A stretch of DNA of 64,000 bases from Fallopia convolvulus. Taxonomy: Eukaryota; Streptophyta; Magnoliopsida; Caryophyllales; Polygonaceae. The translations under genes and the position numbers were made by a program. Below the pieces are notes generated by a model. It saw only the letters and a program-made list of their open reading frames with translations. It ran no database searches and was not told the DNA's origin. Of this stretch, positions 31,877 to 42,640 are shown piece after piece; position 1 is the first letter of the stretch; every line of letters begins with the position of its first letter. Where the stretch lies: positions 44,321,820 to 44,385,819 of the forward strand of contig OZ024724.1 of NCBI GenBank assembly GCA_964016875.1, in the 5' to 3' direction.

Positions 31877-33371
31877 ATGATAGGGTGGGAAGATATTTAC
31901 AAGGTCATTTCAACCATGGTGGCACTTGTTCAATGCAGATCATTGCAATGTTGTAAACCGCCTCATGTGCTACATCATTCTTCCTTTCTTTAACTTCGAC
32001 TTCATCGCATACACGAATCCATTTAAATGGAATTACAAGTTCATAGATGCAGATGTTATTTCTAAGCTCATCATATTTGGGGTGATTGGCTCTTGGGCTA
32101 AGTTAAGCACCAAAGGAAACTATTGTTAGTCTATCACAGGCTATTCCTTGACTTTGTCTAACACTCTTGTTATCGGTATCCCGATACTTAAGGCCATGCA
32201 TGTATGGGCCATTAGGGGTGCAAATAGTTGTCCTCTCAACAATAGTCCAATGTATGCTTTGGGCCGTAATCTTGATGTTTGTCTTAGAGTGCCCTCGCTC
32301 GGTGACAGACTTTCCGATCAATAGAGTTAACGTTGAAGATGGCAAGAGTTCGAATGGAGAAGGCGTAGAAGCCATAGAGGTGGAAACAAGGCAGTCTTTT
32401 TGGTCCTTGATGAGTGTTGCTAAGACACGTTGTGAATCCGAATACTTACGCTTGCATCGTAGGATTCGTTTGGGCAATCATAGCCAGCAGGTATATGAAA
32501 CAATTAACTTCTTTGTAGGATATGTCGTGTACTAATTTTATGGATAAGTACATACAACTCAATGCAACAATTTGTACTCACACGTGCAGTTTATATATAT
32601 ATATATATGATCGATATTTGCAGGTGGAACATTGCAATGCCAAGCATCGTTGACAAATCAGTGCAAGTCATGTCAAATGTTGTGGCAGGAATAGCTATGT
32701 TTAGTACGGGTAAGCCTATCGGTTTTTGGTTTTTCATTTTTTAATTAGCACTAGGTTTAAGATGTGTGTATATATGCATGTACATATGCAGGTATGTTCA
32801 TGGCTTTGCAGCAAAAGATATTCGGGTGTGGAACTAAGCTGACTGCATTCGCGATGTTCTTCAAGTTCATTGCTGGCCCAGCAGCAATGGCGATTGGCGC
32901 TCTAGTAGTCGGGTTGCGCGGAGATCTCCTAAATATAGTCATCATACAGGTAAACATGCAATATATATACACATAACTCAAAATAATATACTAATATTGA
33001 ACAAAGAGATTGAATCAAATTACTTAAATACCTTTTTCTATTAGGGTAACATTCAATTTTATTCATGCTGGCCGTTTTTCAGGCTGCGTTACCATAGTCT
33101 ATCATAAGCTTTGTTTATGCCAAAGAGTATGGACTGCACGCAGATGTGTTTACTGTTTAGTACTGCCTAAGTTTCATTTGAACTTTTTTCTAATTCAGTG
33201 GCAAACATCCTCCAGTCCATAAACTGATTTTGCATTCGTTTTTAATTTCAATTATCTTTTCAAACTATAGAAGTAATACTTTTATTCACTCTCGTTTTCA
33301 GGGTAATCTTTGGTACGGTGGTTTCGCTTCCGATTATGATTGCTTACTACGCAGTATCAGAGTCAGGCTAG
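31877..33371 (+). pseudogene. PIN-type auxin efflux carrier pseudogene (short-loop, PIN8/PIN5-like)
   Basis: The ATG at 31,877 starts MIGWEDIYKVISTMV, the PIN N-terminus. The first helices are then lost in a deletion of roughly 75 bases, and the frame resumes NADHCNVVNRLMCYIILPFF. A stop follows at 32,127. Later pieces are VQIVVLSTIVQC, FWSLM and, after a frame change, a NPNTYACIVGFVW block. Exons near 32,624-32,709 (PSIVDKSVQVMSN), 32,792-32,949 (FMALQQKIFGCG, KFIAGPAAMAIG) and 33,083 on (YAKEYGLHADVF) follow, with GT..AG introns. A TAG sits where the family has the Gln of QAALPQS. The last exon (33,302-33,371) ends LPIMIAYYAVSESG. The central hydrophilic loop is short, as in endoplasmic-reticulum PIN5/PIN8-type transporters. 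Retained introns show it is not a processed copy. Confidence 0.85.
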
Positions 33372-33501
33372 TGCATTAGGAATATCACCACTCGAGTTCT
33401 TGCCATGTCACAATACACCAAATTCTAGACTATGCATTTTCTATATATTGTATTTGCTATTTGTGTTAAATTACAACACAAGCGATACAACCATTAGCAA
33501 T

Positions 33502-33700
33502 TGTTGGAAACTTTATAAATGCAAAAATAGTTTTGCTTTTAATTAATGAAATGAGCTTTTGTCTTTTGTAAAGAGAAGTTAAAGTTTGGCATGTGTGCTC
33601 TCCCACATCGAAATACATGAGTTGGTTTGTATTATTTATAAATGCTCTTGTTTTATGCTGGGTTAGATGAGTTGAAAGGGGAACTTTTTCACGCGCCGCT
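33502..33700 (+). repeat. Copia LTR, 5' third only
   Basis: Matches 34,442-34,640 from TGTTGGAAA to cacgcgc with few changes, then jumps into pol-end sequence at about 33,712. The remaining 400 bases of LTR, the primer site, gag and most of pol are missing at this junction. Confidence 0.8.
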
Positions 33701-33711
33701 GTCGCCGTCTA

Positions 33712-34441
33712 TTGGTGTTCTCAGTTTGGAGTATGTGAGAACCTATAGGAATATTGCACATATCAATTGACTAAAGAACTAAACCAAAAGTTAGTCCTTT
33801 ATTCATCAAGGGGAATGCGACTTAAACTCGTGGGCTGAGGGATTCATGGTGGATCCCCTTTTGGGGTCAAACGAAGCCATGGAAAGCCTCATATGATAGT
33901 ACACTAATTATCATACCCATTTCTATGACAAGTGTACATAAAGAGGTTGAGCAAAAGCTCTTAATGAGTTCATAGCATAGGATTTGGTTGGTCCTTTGAG
34001 ACGGACTTGATGAATTCACCGTTGGAAATTCAGAGATTGAGTTATTAACTCTTAATGACTTCATAGTCCTATCGTAGGTGGTGCTTTGAGACGGACTTGA
34101 TGAAGTCACCTACTAGAGTGTAAATGGCTAGCCTCCTTCTATGAAAGAACTCGGGTGATCTTTCTAGAGCACTTTTTAATTAGCATCCCAAGGCATTTGG
34201 CTAAATGTGAGGTTTATCGCAGAATCACCGAGAACATAGGAAAGATGTGTGTTGTTAGGAACTTCCCCAACTTTAACGAGTTCAAGACTTAGCTCACTTC
34301 TTGAAAAAAGGGTTACCTTGCTTCACTATGTGTTGGTTCAATCGTAAGATACCAATGCTTAAGCATCAATTCTATAAAACCATGCTCAAAACTTCTCTTT
34401 CATCCTTACAAATCAAAACTTCTTTTCGCATTGTGGGGGAT
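33712..34441 (+). pseudogene. Duplicated pol 3' end and 3' untranslated region of copia
   Basis: Parallels 38,520-39,190: the last RNase H codons (around tatgtgagaac), then an untranslated region with two ctttgagacgg.cttgatga repeats. It ends in gtggggga, a purine tract directly before TGTTGG at 34,442. Sequence is close to the downstream copy but lacks an open frame. Confidence 0.8.
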
Positions 34442-35044
34442 TGTTGGAAATTTTATAAATGCAAAAATAGTTTTGCTTTTAATTAATGAAATGGGCTTTT
34501 GTCTTTTGTAACGAAAAGTTAAAGTTTGGCATGTGTTGCTCTCCCACATCAGCATACATGAGTTGGTTTGTGTTATTTATAAATGCCCTTGTTTTATGTT
34601 GGGTTAGATGAGTTAAGAGGGGAACTCTCCCACGCGCGGGTCGTCATCCGGCTGGTTGCAGGCTCGGGCTTCGTGGCACGTGTGTGGTGTAGTGGTGCAG
34701 CTTTTTACGGACTTCATTAATTTTTGGGCCTCGAAGTTACGGATCCACAAATAAATTGCTTGTCCGTAAAATCCAACTTTGATTTTATTTGTTTTAAATT
34801 TGAATTAGTCTGGTGGATTCCTACCTTCCTTAGGCGAGTGCACTCCTTCGGAAGTCCTGTGTGATCCTTGGGGGCGGCGCCTTTGCTGACTTGCACCACT
34901 GGTCAGGGCGAAATCTCTTCTAAGGCAGCGTCTCCCATACCGCGACACAACTTTTTGTTTTCAAGATGTTTTCATTCCTCAAAGTCCCTACACTCAATCT
35001 TCGATAACTCGTTCCTTTTGTTCAATTCTAGTTTAGTACTAACA
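34442..35044 (+). repeat. Complete copia LTR, 603 bp
   Basis: Runs TGTTGG..TACTAACA. It is preceded by a purine tract, so it acts as a 3' LTR for the upstream piece and as the 5' LTR for the downstream gag-pol. tctcccacatc at 34,540 resembles the cccacat motif common in plant LTRs. The expected iMet primer site is not recognisable just after it (atttagaagcg). Confidence 0.85.
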
Positions 35045-35073
35045 ATTTAGAAGCGATTTTTTGAGAAACCAGA

Positions 35074-35630
35074 ATGTCGATGTTATTCTACTTCAAGCCT
35101 TTGTTGGATCTGTTAAAATTGGAACCGCCTAATGGGACGAACTACAAGCGCTGGTCTCAGAAGATGATGATCGTCTTTGAGCATTTGTAGGTTGACTACA
35201 CCCTTCTTCAACCGGCTCTAGTGCCTGCTACTCCAACGCCTCCAAATCCTTCTACGGATCCTACCACTCATGTCGACCATGTCACCCATGCCACTCAAAC
35301 CTCTCAAGCAAGCAACCAGGAAGGTAACTCGGCTACAGTAGTTGACGCGGATCTGAAAAAATATGAATTTGATAATAAAACAGTCTGTGGTCATATACTG
35401 AGCCATGTAACAAATTCAATTTTGAGAAGTAGGGAAAACCTCAAGAGAAGAAGCTAGGCGGTTGTTATGTTTGTGGAAAACCAGGGCATCGTGCATTCCA
35501 GTGTTTCTGTAGGGTTGACAACCAGAAGGTTGCTCCTAAGCCAAATGGCGGAGATCAGCCTAAGCCGCAAGCCAATCTGATTGAAGAAAACCATCAACTG
35601 ATTGCAGTGATCTCTAAAGTCAACCTGATG
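35074..35630 (+). pseudogene. Copia gag remnant with zinc knuckle
   Basis: The ATG at 35,074 begins MSMLFYFKP; EPPNGTNYKRWSQKM is the conserved N-terminal Gag block. A TAG lies at about 35,188. After KKYEFDNKTVCGHILSHV the sequence jumps at about 35,420 to a Lys-rich stretch and CYVCGKPGHRAFQC (35,466), a CX2CX4HX4C knuckle. Most of the central Gag (about 200 residues in relatives) is deleted. Confidence 0.75.
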
Positions 35631-36018
35631 GTTGCTGGATACTGGAGCAACTAAGCACTTTTATGCTAACAAGGAGATATTTACTGACTTTGAAGAAGCT
35701 TTTGAAATTGATCAAATCTACATGGGAAATTCCAACGTCTCCCAAGTCCTAGGGAAAGGGAAAGTGTCTTTGAAGCTCACTTCCGGGAAGTCACTTCTAC
35801 TACAAAATGTTTTATATGTTCCTTCTCTGTGTAGAAATTTGATTTCATCTGGTTTACTTCAAATTGTTGGCATAAAACAAGTGATTGAAGCTGGAAAAAT
35901 AGCCTTAACTAAAAATGGTGAATTTGTAGGAAAAGGCTATAGATCTGGATGTTTGTATGTTCTTCGGACCATGATTGATAATGAAAATATATGTTTCTTC
36001 TTCTGCTTATATCGTTGA
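35631..36018 (+). pseudogene. Copia aspartic protease region
   Basis: MLDTGATKHFYANKEIF carries the D-T/S-G active-site motif typical of copia protease (DTGAT-H). The frame stays open for 128 codons with LQNVLYVPSLCRNLIS, the conserved segment between protease and integrase. A stop and frame shift at 36,018 break the link to integrase. Confidence 0.82.
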
Positions 36019-36998
36019 GTCTTTGGATTTATGGCATGCTAGAACTGGACACTTGAATGTGAAATTTGTGAATCATTTGCAACTTTGCATGCTATGTTTA
36101 ATTCCGAATTTGATTAAACAAAGTCAAGAAAAATTTGAAATTTGTGTTGAAGCTAAGTATATAAAACGACCCTTTAATACTGTGAATGAAAGGACTTCTT
36201 CTTTACAAGAATTAGTCCACTCAGACTTAGCTGACTTTAGAAACACAGAAAGTTGAGGAGGCAAACTATACTATATTACGTTTGTAGATGACGTTTCGAG
36301 ATATACCAAAATGTACTTGTTACGATCCAAAGATGAAGTTGAACATATGTTTTATGTATATAAAGCTGAAGTAGAAAATGAATTGAATCAAAAAATAAAA
36401 ATACTTAGATCGATAGAGGTGGCAAATATGTCACAAACTCATTAAAAGAATTTTGTGAGAATAATGGTATTATTCATGAATTTACAGCTCCCTATAGCCC
36501 ACAACAAAATGATATAGCAAAAAGGACAAACAAAACCATGAAAAATATGATGAATGCATTGCTTGCTAGTTCTAGATTACCTGATAATATGTGGGGGGAA
36601 GCTGTCTTGACGGCCAACCATATTCATAACAAAGTTCCTCACAAAAAGCTAGATAAAACACCTTATGAGTTATGGAAAGGTCATGCTCCTAACCTGAAAT
36701 ATCTAAAAGTGTGGGGTGTTTAGCTAAAGTGGGGTTGCATTCTTTTAAGGTTGATGGAATTGGATCTAAGACATTTGATGATGTATTTATTGGTTATGCA
36801 GAAAATAGTGCAGCTTATCGATTCATGTGTTTGAGTGATCGTTCTTTGTGTGAATATCATGATACTGTATTTTTTGAGCATATATTTCCTTTGAAGAAAA
36901 ATGTCATGCATAAAGATACTTCATCATCAACTATTGCATCTTCTTCTATGTCTTTACCTTCCATGCATGAAAATGACATTGTACCTAGACGGAGTTAA
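36004..36998 (+). pseudogene. Copia integrase, broken, catalytic Glu replaced
   Basis: LWHARTGHLNVKF is the H-H half of the zinc-binding domain. In the C-C half the first Cys is replaced (FEICVEAK). The core has LVHSDLADF with the first Asp and, after a frame change near 36,413, EFTAPYSPQQNDIAKRTNK, where relatives read QQNGxAERxNR; the catalytic Glu is therefore Lys. The tail includes LWGEAVLTANHIHN-like NMWGEAVL and KTPYELWKG. Stops fall at 36,256 and 36,721. Confidence 0.82.
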
Positions 36999-37019
36999 AG
37001 ACAAAAGAAGGGAACTAAT

Positions 37020-38645
37020 TTTGGTCCTGATTTTTTAACTGCATTTATAATAGAACTCAATGCTTATGATGAACTAAATGAGACTTTCACTAGTCTTCAT
37101 ATAATAGAAGATGATCCCAAAACATATGAAGAAGATGTGAGTTCTTTAGATGTAAGTTTTTGGAAAGATGCGATTAAAAGTGAAATAGATTCTATCATGT
37201 CTAATCACACTTGGGAGCTAGTTGATTTGCCTAAAGGTAACAAAGCTATTGGTTGTAAATGGATCTTTAAGAAGAAACTTAAAACTGATGGCTCTGTAGA
37301 GAGATATAAGGCAAGACTAGTTATAAAAGGTTTCACACAAAAACATGGAGTTGACTTCTTTGACACTTACTCTCCTGTTACAAAAATCGTGCTTTATTTG
37401 CTTTAGCTTCTAGCTATAAGTTGTTAGTACATCAAATGGATGTAAAAACTGCATTTTTGAATGGTGATCTTAATGAAGAAACTTATATGGAACAGCCTAG
37501 AGGGTGCGTAGTTCCAGGACAGGAGAACAAGGTGTGCAGAGTGAAGAAGTCACTTTATGGTCTGAAACAAGCGCCAAAGAAATGGTATGAAAAAATTCAT
37601 AAAACTATCTTAAGCTTTAGATTTACAGTGAATGGATCAGATGCATGTGTTTATTCAAAATTGTTTGATGTTGATTATGTGATTATATGTCTATATGTTG
37701 ATGATCAACATGCTAATTTTTGGAACTCATATAAATATGATAAATTCAGCCAAACAATTTCTATCCTCTCATTTTGAAGTGAAAGACTTAGGTGAAGTTG
37801 ATGTGATTTTAGGAGTAAAAGTCACTAGAAGCAAAAATGGCTTCACCTTATCTCAACCACATTATGTGGAGAAAGTGTTAAAGCGGTTTAACCACTTTGA
37901 TATTGTGCCAAAACGAAGTCTTTATGATGCTAATATAAAGTTGATGAAAAATGAAAATGATAGCGTATCACAAAATGACTATGCTAAAGTGAGAGGAAGT
38001 TTGATGTTTTTGATGAATTGTACTCGACCTAACATTGCTCATGATGTTACTAGACTTAGTCGGTACACTCATAACCCTAGTAAGGATCATTGGTGTGCAT
38101 TTAACAGGTTGTTGAAATATCTCAAAGGCACAACTGATTGGGGTTTACATTATGTTGGTTTTCCTCAAGTATTAGAGGGATATTGTGATGGAAATTGGGT
38201 AACCGATAATGATGAAGTTAGCTCCACTAGCGGATAATTTTTTACATTGTGTGGTGGTGTTATATCTTGGAAGTCTTCTAAACAGACATGTATTGCTAGA
38301 TCTACTATGGAATCTGAGTTCATAGCTTTAGACTTAGTTGGTCAAGAGGCTGAGTGGTTAAGAAGTCTACTGACTGATTTACCATTGTGGGGGTGTCCAG
38401 CTCCTCCTATTTCTCTACATTGTGACTCACAATCTTCTATTTGTGTAACTAATAATGCCTATAATGGCAAGAAGAGACACATTCGAATCAGGCATGAAAC
38501 TGTGAGACAACTGATTACGAATGGTGTTCTTAGTTTAAAGTATGTGAGAACTGAGAGGAATATTGCAGATCCATTAACTAAAGGACTAAACCGAAAGTTA
38601 GTTCTTGATTCGTCAAGGGGAATGGGACTTAAACCCGTGGGATGA
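37020..38645 (+). pseudogene. Copia reverse transcriptase and RNase H, three frame breaks
   Basis: The frame from 37,137 reads SFWKDAIKSEIDSI, NHTWELVDLP, CKWIFKKKLK, RYKARLVIKGF and then changes frame near 37,400. It resumes HQMDVKTAFLNGDL, SLYGLKQAPKKWY and LYVDD (37,690), with another frame change right after the catalytic YVDD. The next part (37,695-38,237) has LGVKVTRSKNGFTLSQ, RGSLMFLMNCTRPNIA and a stop at 38,235. The RNase H part (38,247-38,645) has WKSSKQTCIARSTMESEFIA, then CDSQSS, RHIRIRHETVR and NIADPLTKGL. All conserved blocks are present in order, so decay has been by point lesions. Confidence 0.88.
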
Positions 38646-39186
38646 GGAATTCATGGTGGATCCCCTTTTGGGGTCAAAGAAAGCCATGGAGAGACTCATA
38701 TGATGTTATACTAATTCCCATTTCTATGACAAGTGTACATAAAGAGGTTGATCAAAAGCTCTTAATGAGTTTATAGCCCAGGATTTGGGTGGTCCTTTGA
38801 GACGGGCTTGATGAATTCACCATTGGAAATTGAGAGATTGAGTTATTAACTCTTAATGACTTCATAGCCCTATCGTGGGTGGTCCTTTGAGACGGACTTC
38901 ATGAAGTTACCTACTAGAGTATGAAGGGCTAGCCTCCTTCTATGAAAGAACTCGGGTGATCTTTTTAGAGCACTCTTTAGCATCCCAAGGCAATTTGGCT
39001 AAATCTGAGGTTTATCGCAATCACCGAGAACATAGGAAAGGTGTGTGTTGTTAGGAACTTCCCCAACTTTAAGGAGTTCAAGACTTAGTTCACTTCTTGA
39101 AGAAAGGGTTACCTTGCTTCACTATGTGTTGGTTCAATCGTAACAGACCAATGCTTAAGTATCAATTCTATAAAACCATGCTCAGA
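38646..39186 (+). other. Copia 3' untranslated region
   Basis: Highly similar to 33,842-34,400. It contains two copies of tcctttgagacgg.ctt (about 38,791 and 38,886), each followed by atgaa(t/g)t(c/t)acc. It ends at catgctcagaact, where similarity to the upstream copy stops and the purine tract is missing. Confidence 0.7.
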
Positions 39187-39592
39187 ACTTTGTTGGTTTG
39201 TTGGTTTGTTGACTTAGTCTGGTTTGTTGCTGATTTCTCTCCATCTTAGCGTAACTTTTGTGATTGTTTTCGTCCTTAATAACCGAACGTGAACAATAGT
39301 TTTGATACACTGAAAAATATAGATTTCTCTCCTCTCCCATCACTCTCGAGTTCTGAGCATCTCTGGTGGATTCCTATCTTCCTTAGGCGAGTGCACGCCT
39401 TCGGAAGTCTTGTGTGATCCTTGGGGGCGGCGCCTTTGTTAACTTGCACCACCAGTTAGGGCGAAATCGCTTCTAAGGCACCGACTCCCATACAACTTTC
39501 TGATTTCAAGACGTTGTTTTCATTCCTCAAAGGCCCCACACTCAATCCTCGGTAACTCATTCCCTTTGTTCAATTCTGGTGTAGTACTAAGA
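39187..39592 (+). repeat. Partial, chimeric copia 3' LTR
   Basis: From tctggtggattcct (39,364) to the end it matches the last about 235 bases of the LTR at 34,442-35,044. The preceding 175 bases do not match that LTR. Its start has ttggtttgttggtttgttg duplications. It is either a truncated LTR joined to foreign sequence or an LTR from a recombinant relative. Confidence 0.7.
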
Positions 39593-39597
39593 GCAAC

Positions 39598-40112
39598 CAT
39601 CAACGATCTTTTATTTTCCTCCCTTTTTATGGGCTTTTAGCATTGAGATTTCTGATGTCAAGAGAAACGCAAATAATAATTACAATATGAATCAAAATAT
39701 CTATATTTGCCTTAAATTCCATGCGTACTAGTTAATTAGAGGTGAGTGATATCAGTTTATTATTATTGATATTTTTATGGTTTGGTTTCTAGGAGAACAG
39801 TGTTTTAGGAGAGTAATGAGAATGCATATTGGTTGTCAGGTTATGCACATATAAAAAAACTCGAGTGTGAGATTTTACATATGATTGATTGACCGTGTAT
39901 AATTCTAACATTAACAGCCAGTATGCGTTGTCATTTCTCTCCATAAATATAGTTCTCACATGATCCATCCTCATATTTTAATATATGTTTAGAATACATT
40001 TTGACCTAAAAGATTAAGTGTTAATGTTCGAAGGCCTAATATCATGTGGGGGGGGGGGGGGTCCACACGATCGTTAGTGCATATATGCATGCTAGGCCCA
40101 ACATAGGGATAG
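39598..40112. other. Non-coding AT-rich segment with G14 run
   Basis: No gene. An uninterrupted run of 14 G residues lies at 40,048-40,061, a likely sequencing and replication slippage site. Confidence 0.6.
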
Positions 40113-40153
40113 AACCCCACTATGTGTTGGGGCCAACACATAAGGGGGTTCCA
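40113..40153. repeat. Short near-perfect inverted repeat
   Basis: Arms of 19 bases (gaaccccactatgtgttgg and its complement) with two mismatches and almost no loop. The ends resemble tgtgttgg..ccaacaca, so it may be a collapsed remnant of an element. Confidence 0.6.
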
Positions 40154-40352
40154 TCCTTAATCTAATTAGCAATAGGATTAGCCCATAAGCTTATATATTA
40201 GGTATTTTATGTCCCAACTTTAGATGTGTGAATATTTATGCCAACATGCCTACTCAAATGCAACTACTTGACCTCGTAATATGCCAATTGCACTTAATGT
40301 CATGCCTTAAGGTCGACTAGCCCAAAGACCAAGAATCCAAACCAAATCGAAC

Positions 40353-40554
40353 TACTCTGATACCTTCTCAAATTCAAAGCAAAATATTTTATGAATGATT
40401 TTGTCTAATTTTTATATGTTCAAAGATGCAATTTATACAAAATTTTGTCCTTGGCCTCGAAGCAATTATATGCTTGTATGGAAAAGATAAGATATTATTA
40501 TACTTAATACATAAATATATCACATAAAATATTTGACAAATATTTTTATCTAAT
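40353..40554 (-). repeat. Short copia-type LTR with flanking primer-site-like sequence
   Basis: On the minus strand the RNase H tail at 40,805-40,567 is followed by a purine tract (gaggggaagg), then about 190 AT-rich bases with atatatcttatc-type words and then ggtatcagagtag (40,364-40,352), close to the TGGTATCAGAGC primer site. LTR borders are approximate. An LTR with a purine tract on one side and a primer site on the other implies internal sequence on both sides. Confidence 0.5.
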
Positions 40555-40805
40555 CCTTCCCCTCAAACAAGAGCATGCTAGTTAAGAATGTCCAACTTTT
40601 GAAGAAGGTGAGAAAATTATTGTTTTTCGAAAGCTTTCGTAAATATGTTAGCCAATTGATATGAGGATCAGACAAAAGAGGTACAACTACAACCAATCTG
40701 AATCAAATCACGAACAAAATGACAATCAATTTCGATGTTCTTTATTTGTTCATGAACGATGAGATTAGAAGGTATATGAAGAGTAACTTGACTTTCATAA
40801 ATAAG
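40555..40805 (-). pseudogene. Copia RNase H C-terminal fragment
   Basis: The minus strand reads EQIKNIEIDCHFVRDLIQIG, then after a stop QLANIFTKAF. These match the HERTKHIEIDCHFVR and QLADIFTK blocks at the end of copia pol. One TGA lies between them. The rest of the element upstream on the minus strand is replaced by gypsy LTR sequence from about 40,810. Confidence 0.75.
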
Positions 40806-40809
40806 CTCC

Positions 40810-41394
40810 TTGGACGGCTGACACATCAAAGATCAATAAAACTATCCCACATCAAAAAATCCAGAAACTCCAAACTAAAACGAGATCTCCACTAATGGCA
40901 ATGCAACACGTCACACACCTCACACTCCACCAATCAATGGTCGACACCTTGAAGATTAATAAGTGTCTTCTAGATCGAGAAACTCCAACTTTTGACCTCT
41001 CCCAACCTCTATAAGTAGCTAAAGAAGGCAAAGGTTGCAGGGGTTGGAAAATATCTCTAGCTAAAAGATAACTTTTTATTAATAAAACCTTGAAATGTTG
41101 AAACTTTTCGAAGAACCTTGCTATTTATGATAGGGAATTCTACAAGATTCCAAATCAATGTTTGTAAGTTAAAAAATCATAGAATAATTCGTGAAAACTG
41201 AGTAGATTTAGAGTAAAAGAAAGAGCATGCGTATTATAAAGAAAAGCGGATAGCCTTTGTAAAATTGTAGAATCTCTTTTAACGAGTGCGTGAATAGTTA
41301 TCACGAGCAGAATAAAGAGTGAAATCTTCTGCATGTTTGCTTTTCATTAATTCAAAACCTCAAATCTAGCGCTCGTTCACTTCGAGTTTCAACA
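40810..41394 (+). repeat. Ty3/gypsy 5' LTR (second gypsy relic)
   Basis: Ends TTTCAACA and is followed by ctggcgccaaccgtgtgg. The stretch 40,812-40,985 is closely similar to 53,600-53,790 (cacacctcacactccaccaatca, then cgacaccttgaagat), which marks the other LTR. Its own 5' end is not clear because it abuts the copia fragment. A TATA-like ctataagtag is at about 41,010. Confidence 0.6.
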
Positions 41395-41412
41395 CTGGCG
41401 CCAACCGTGTGG
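41395..41412 (+). promoter_or_regulatory. Gypsy primer-binding site
   Basis: ctggcgccaaccgtgtgg follows the LTR end and contains TGGCGCC, as in many plant gypsy elements. Confidence 0.6.
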
Positions 41413-41959
41413 ACCTTTTCATCCTGGGAAGGTTCTACATTAGAAGTTTCCTCACTCAAATAGCATGTCCCAACAATTTCTTCCCATTCCACCTTCACAA
41501 CACGCCCATGGGAGGCACACAAAACAACTTCTTTCCATAACACCCTGACAACTTGCCCATGAGGAGTTCGTAGGTTTGGAACTAAAGGGTCTATCAATCG
41601 GGATGGCCTTGTGGCATGCCACCAGAATGAATTTACATAGCGCCACAACCCCTACAACTAGTCCCGTAGTACGCAAGGTAGTAGGCCTAGAATTCCTACC
41701 TTGGATATGCGCAGAACTATCTTGGGAATGTGACCACAAGGAGTACGTCCCTAAGTACGTGCCAGAACCTCATCAAGAATACATTCCTGTATATGCACCG
41801 GGTCATGAGCCCGAGTATGCTTTCGAAGCTTACCCTGTCAAGGGACATGTTGCATCCTCCAACGGCTCGCGAAATAGGGCCAGTTAGCATACTCTTATGC
41901 ACATCTCGATCAGCTCCAGGTCACACCGGTCTTGGAGGTCCACAATACATGTGGCCAAA
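41413..41959 (+). other. Gypsy leader, no intact frame
   Basis: Frames of 60-100 codons occur on both strands but show no domain. Position between primer site and Gag suggests the leader and N-terminal Gag region. Confidence 0.4.
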
Positions 41960-42640
41960 GGACCGCAAATAATCCATGCGGGGTTGCGGGCCTATACGCA
42001 TTCTCCAATGAGATACAAGACGTACTAATGCCCAAAGGCTTTCAAAAGCCACCAATGGAACACTATAACGAGAGCACTAAGCTTTAGGACCACGTCAAGA
42101 ACTGCATGGTCTAAATGTGCATCAACTCTTACAAAAATGCTATCTTTTGTAGAGTTTTCCCCACCACCTTGTAAAAGGTGGCCTAGCTTGGTTCATAATC
42201 CTTTAGATCGGGACTATCACATCGTTCGAGGACCTAAAAAAGGTGTTTGTGGCCCATTTTAGTGGGGCAAGGAAGTGCAAGAAGAATATGTGTGAACTCC
42301 AAGGAATTGAGCAGGGCGAGGAGGAGGCACTTGGGGTCCTCTTCACGAAGTTCACCACTGCCATGGCGGAAATCACCCATGTGGAAGACGTGTTTTCTCA
42401 AGACACGTTGACAAGAAGCCTAACTCCTAGGCCCTTCATGACCTACATTTTCACGAAGTCATCGAGAATGTATGAGGCTCTATGTCGTTGGTCATTAAGG
42501 AGGTGTACATTGAGGATGCGGCGAATCAGAGTTTGCGGGACAAGGGCAAGGGTCATGTTGATTCTACGAGGCAAGATAGAATTGAGGTCAAGGGATATGG
42601 GAAAGCAAAGGCCAAGGTCGACCACCTGCAAGTGAGAGGC
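41960..42640 (+). pseudogene. Ty3/gypsy Gag (Retrotrans_gag) relic
   Basis: Over three frames the sequence follows the Gag core: PFSNEIQDVLMPKGFQKPPM, then YNEST and a CRVFPTTL block near 42,150 (family CRxFPxTLxGxAxxW). From 42,243 a 130-codon frame has KVFVAHFSGARKCKKNMCEL, then LQGIEQGEEEALGVLFTKF, equal to the F-x-x-x-F and I-x-Q-x-x-x-E-x-L-x-x-F/Y-x-x-R/K-F signatures. Stops at about 42,086 and 42,176 and frame changes inactivate it. No protease or pol follows before the CACTA insertion. Confidence 0.7.

Larger units (their letters stand above)
33502..39592 (+). mobile_element. Ty1/copia element in tandem LTR-int-LTR-int-LTR form
   Basis: Order: partial LTR (33,502-33,700), 3' piece of the internal region (33,712-34,441), complete LTR (34,442-35,044), long internal region with gag-pol (35,045-39,186), partial 3' LTR (39,187-39,592). 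Flanks GCAAT (33497-33501) and GCAAC (39593-39597) agree at four of five bases, consistent with one old insertion spanning the whole array. Such a form is expected from unequal recombination between element copies. All coding parts have lesions. Confidence 0.8.
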
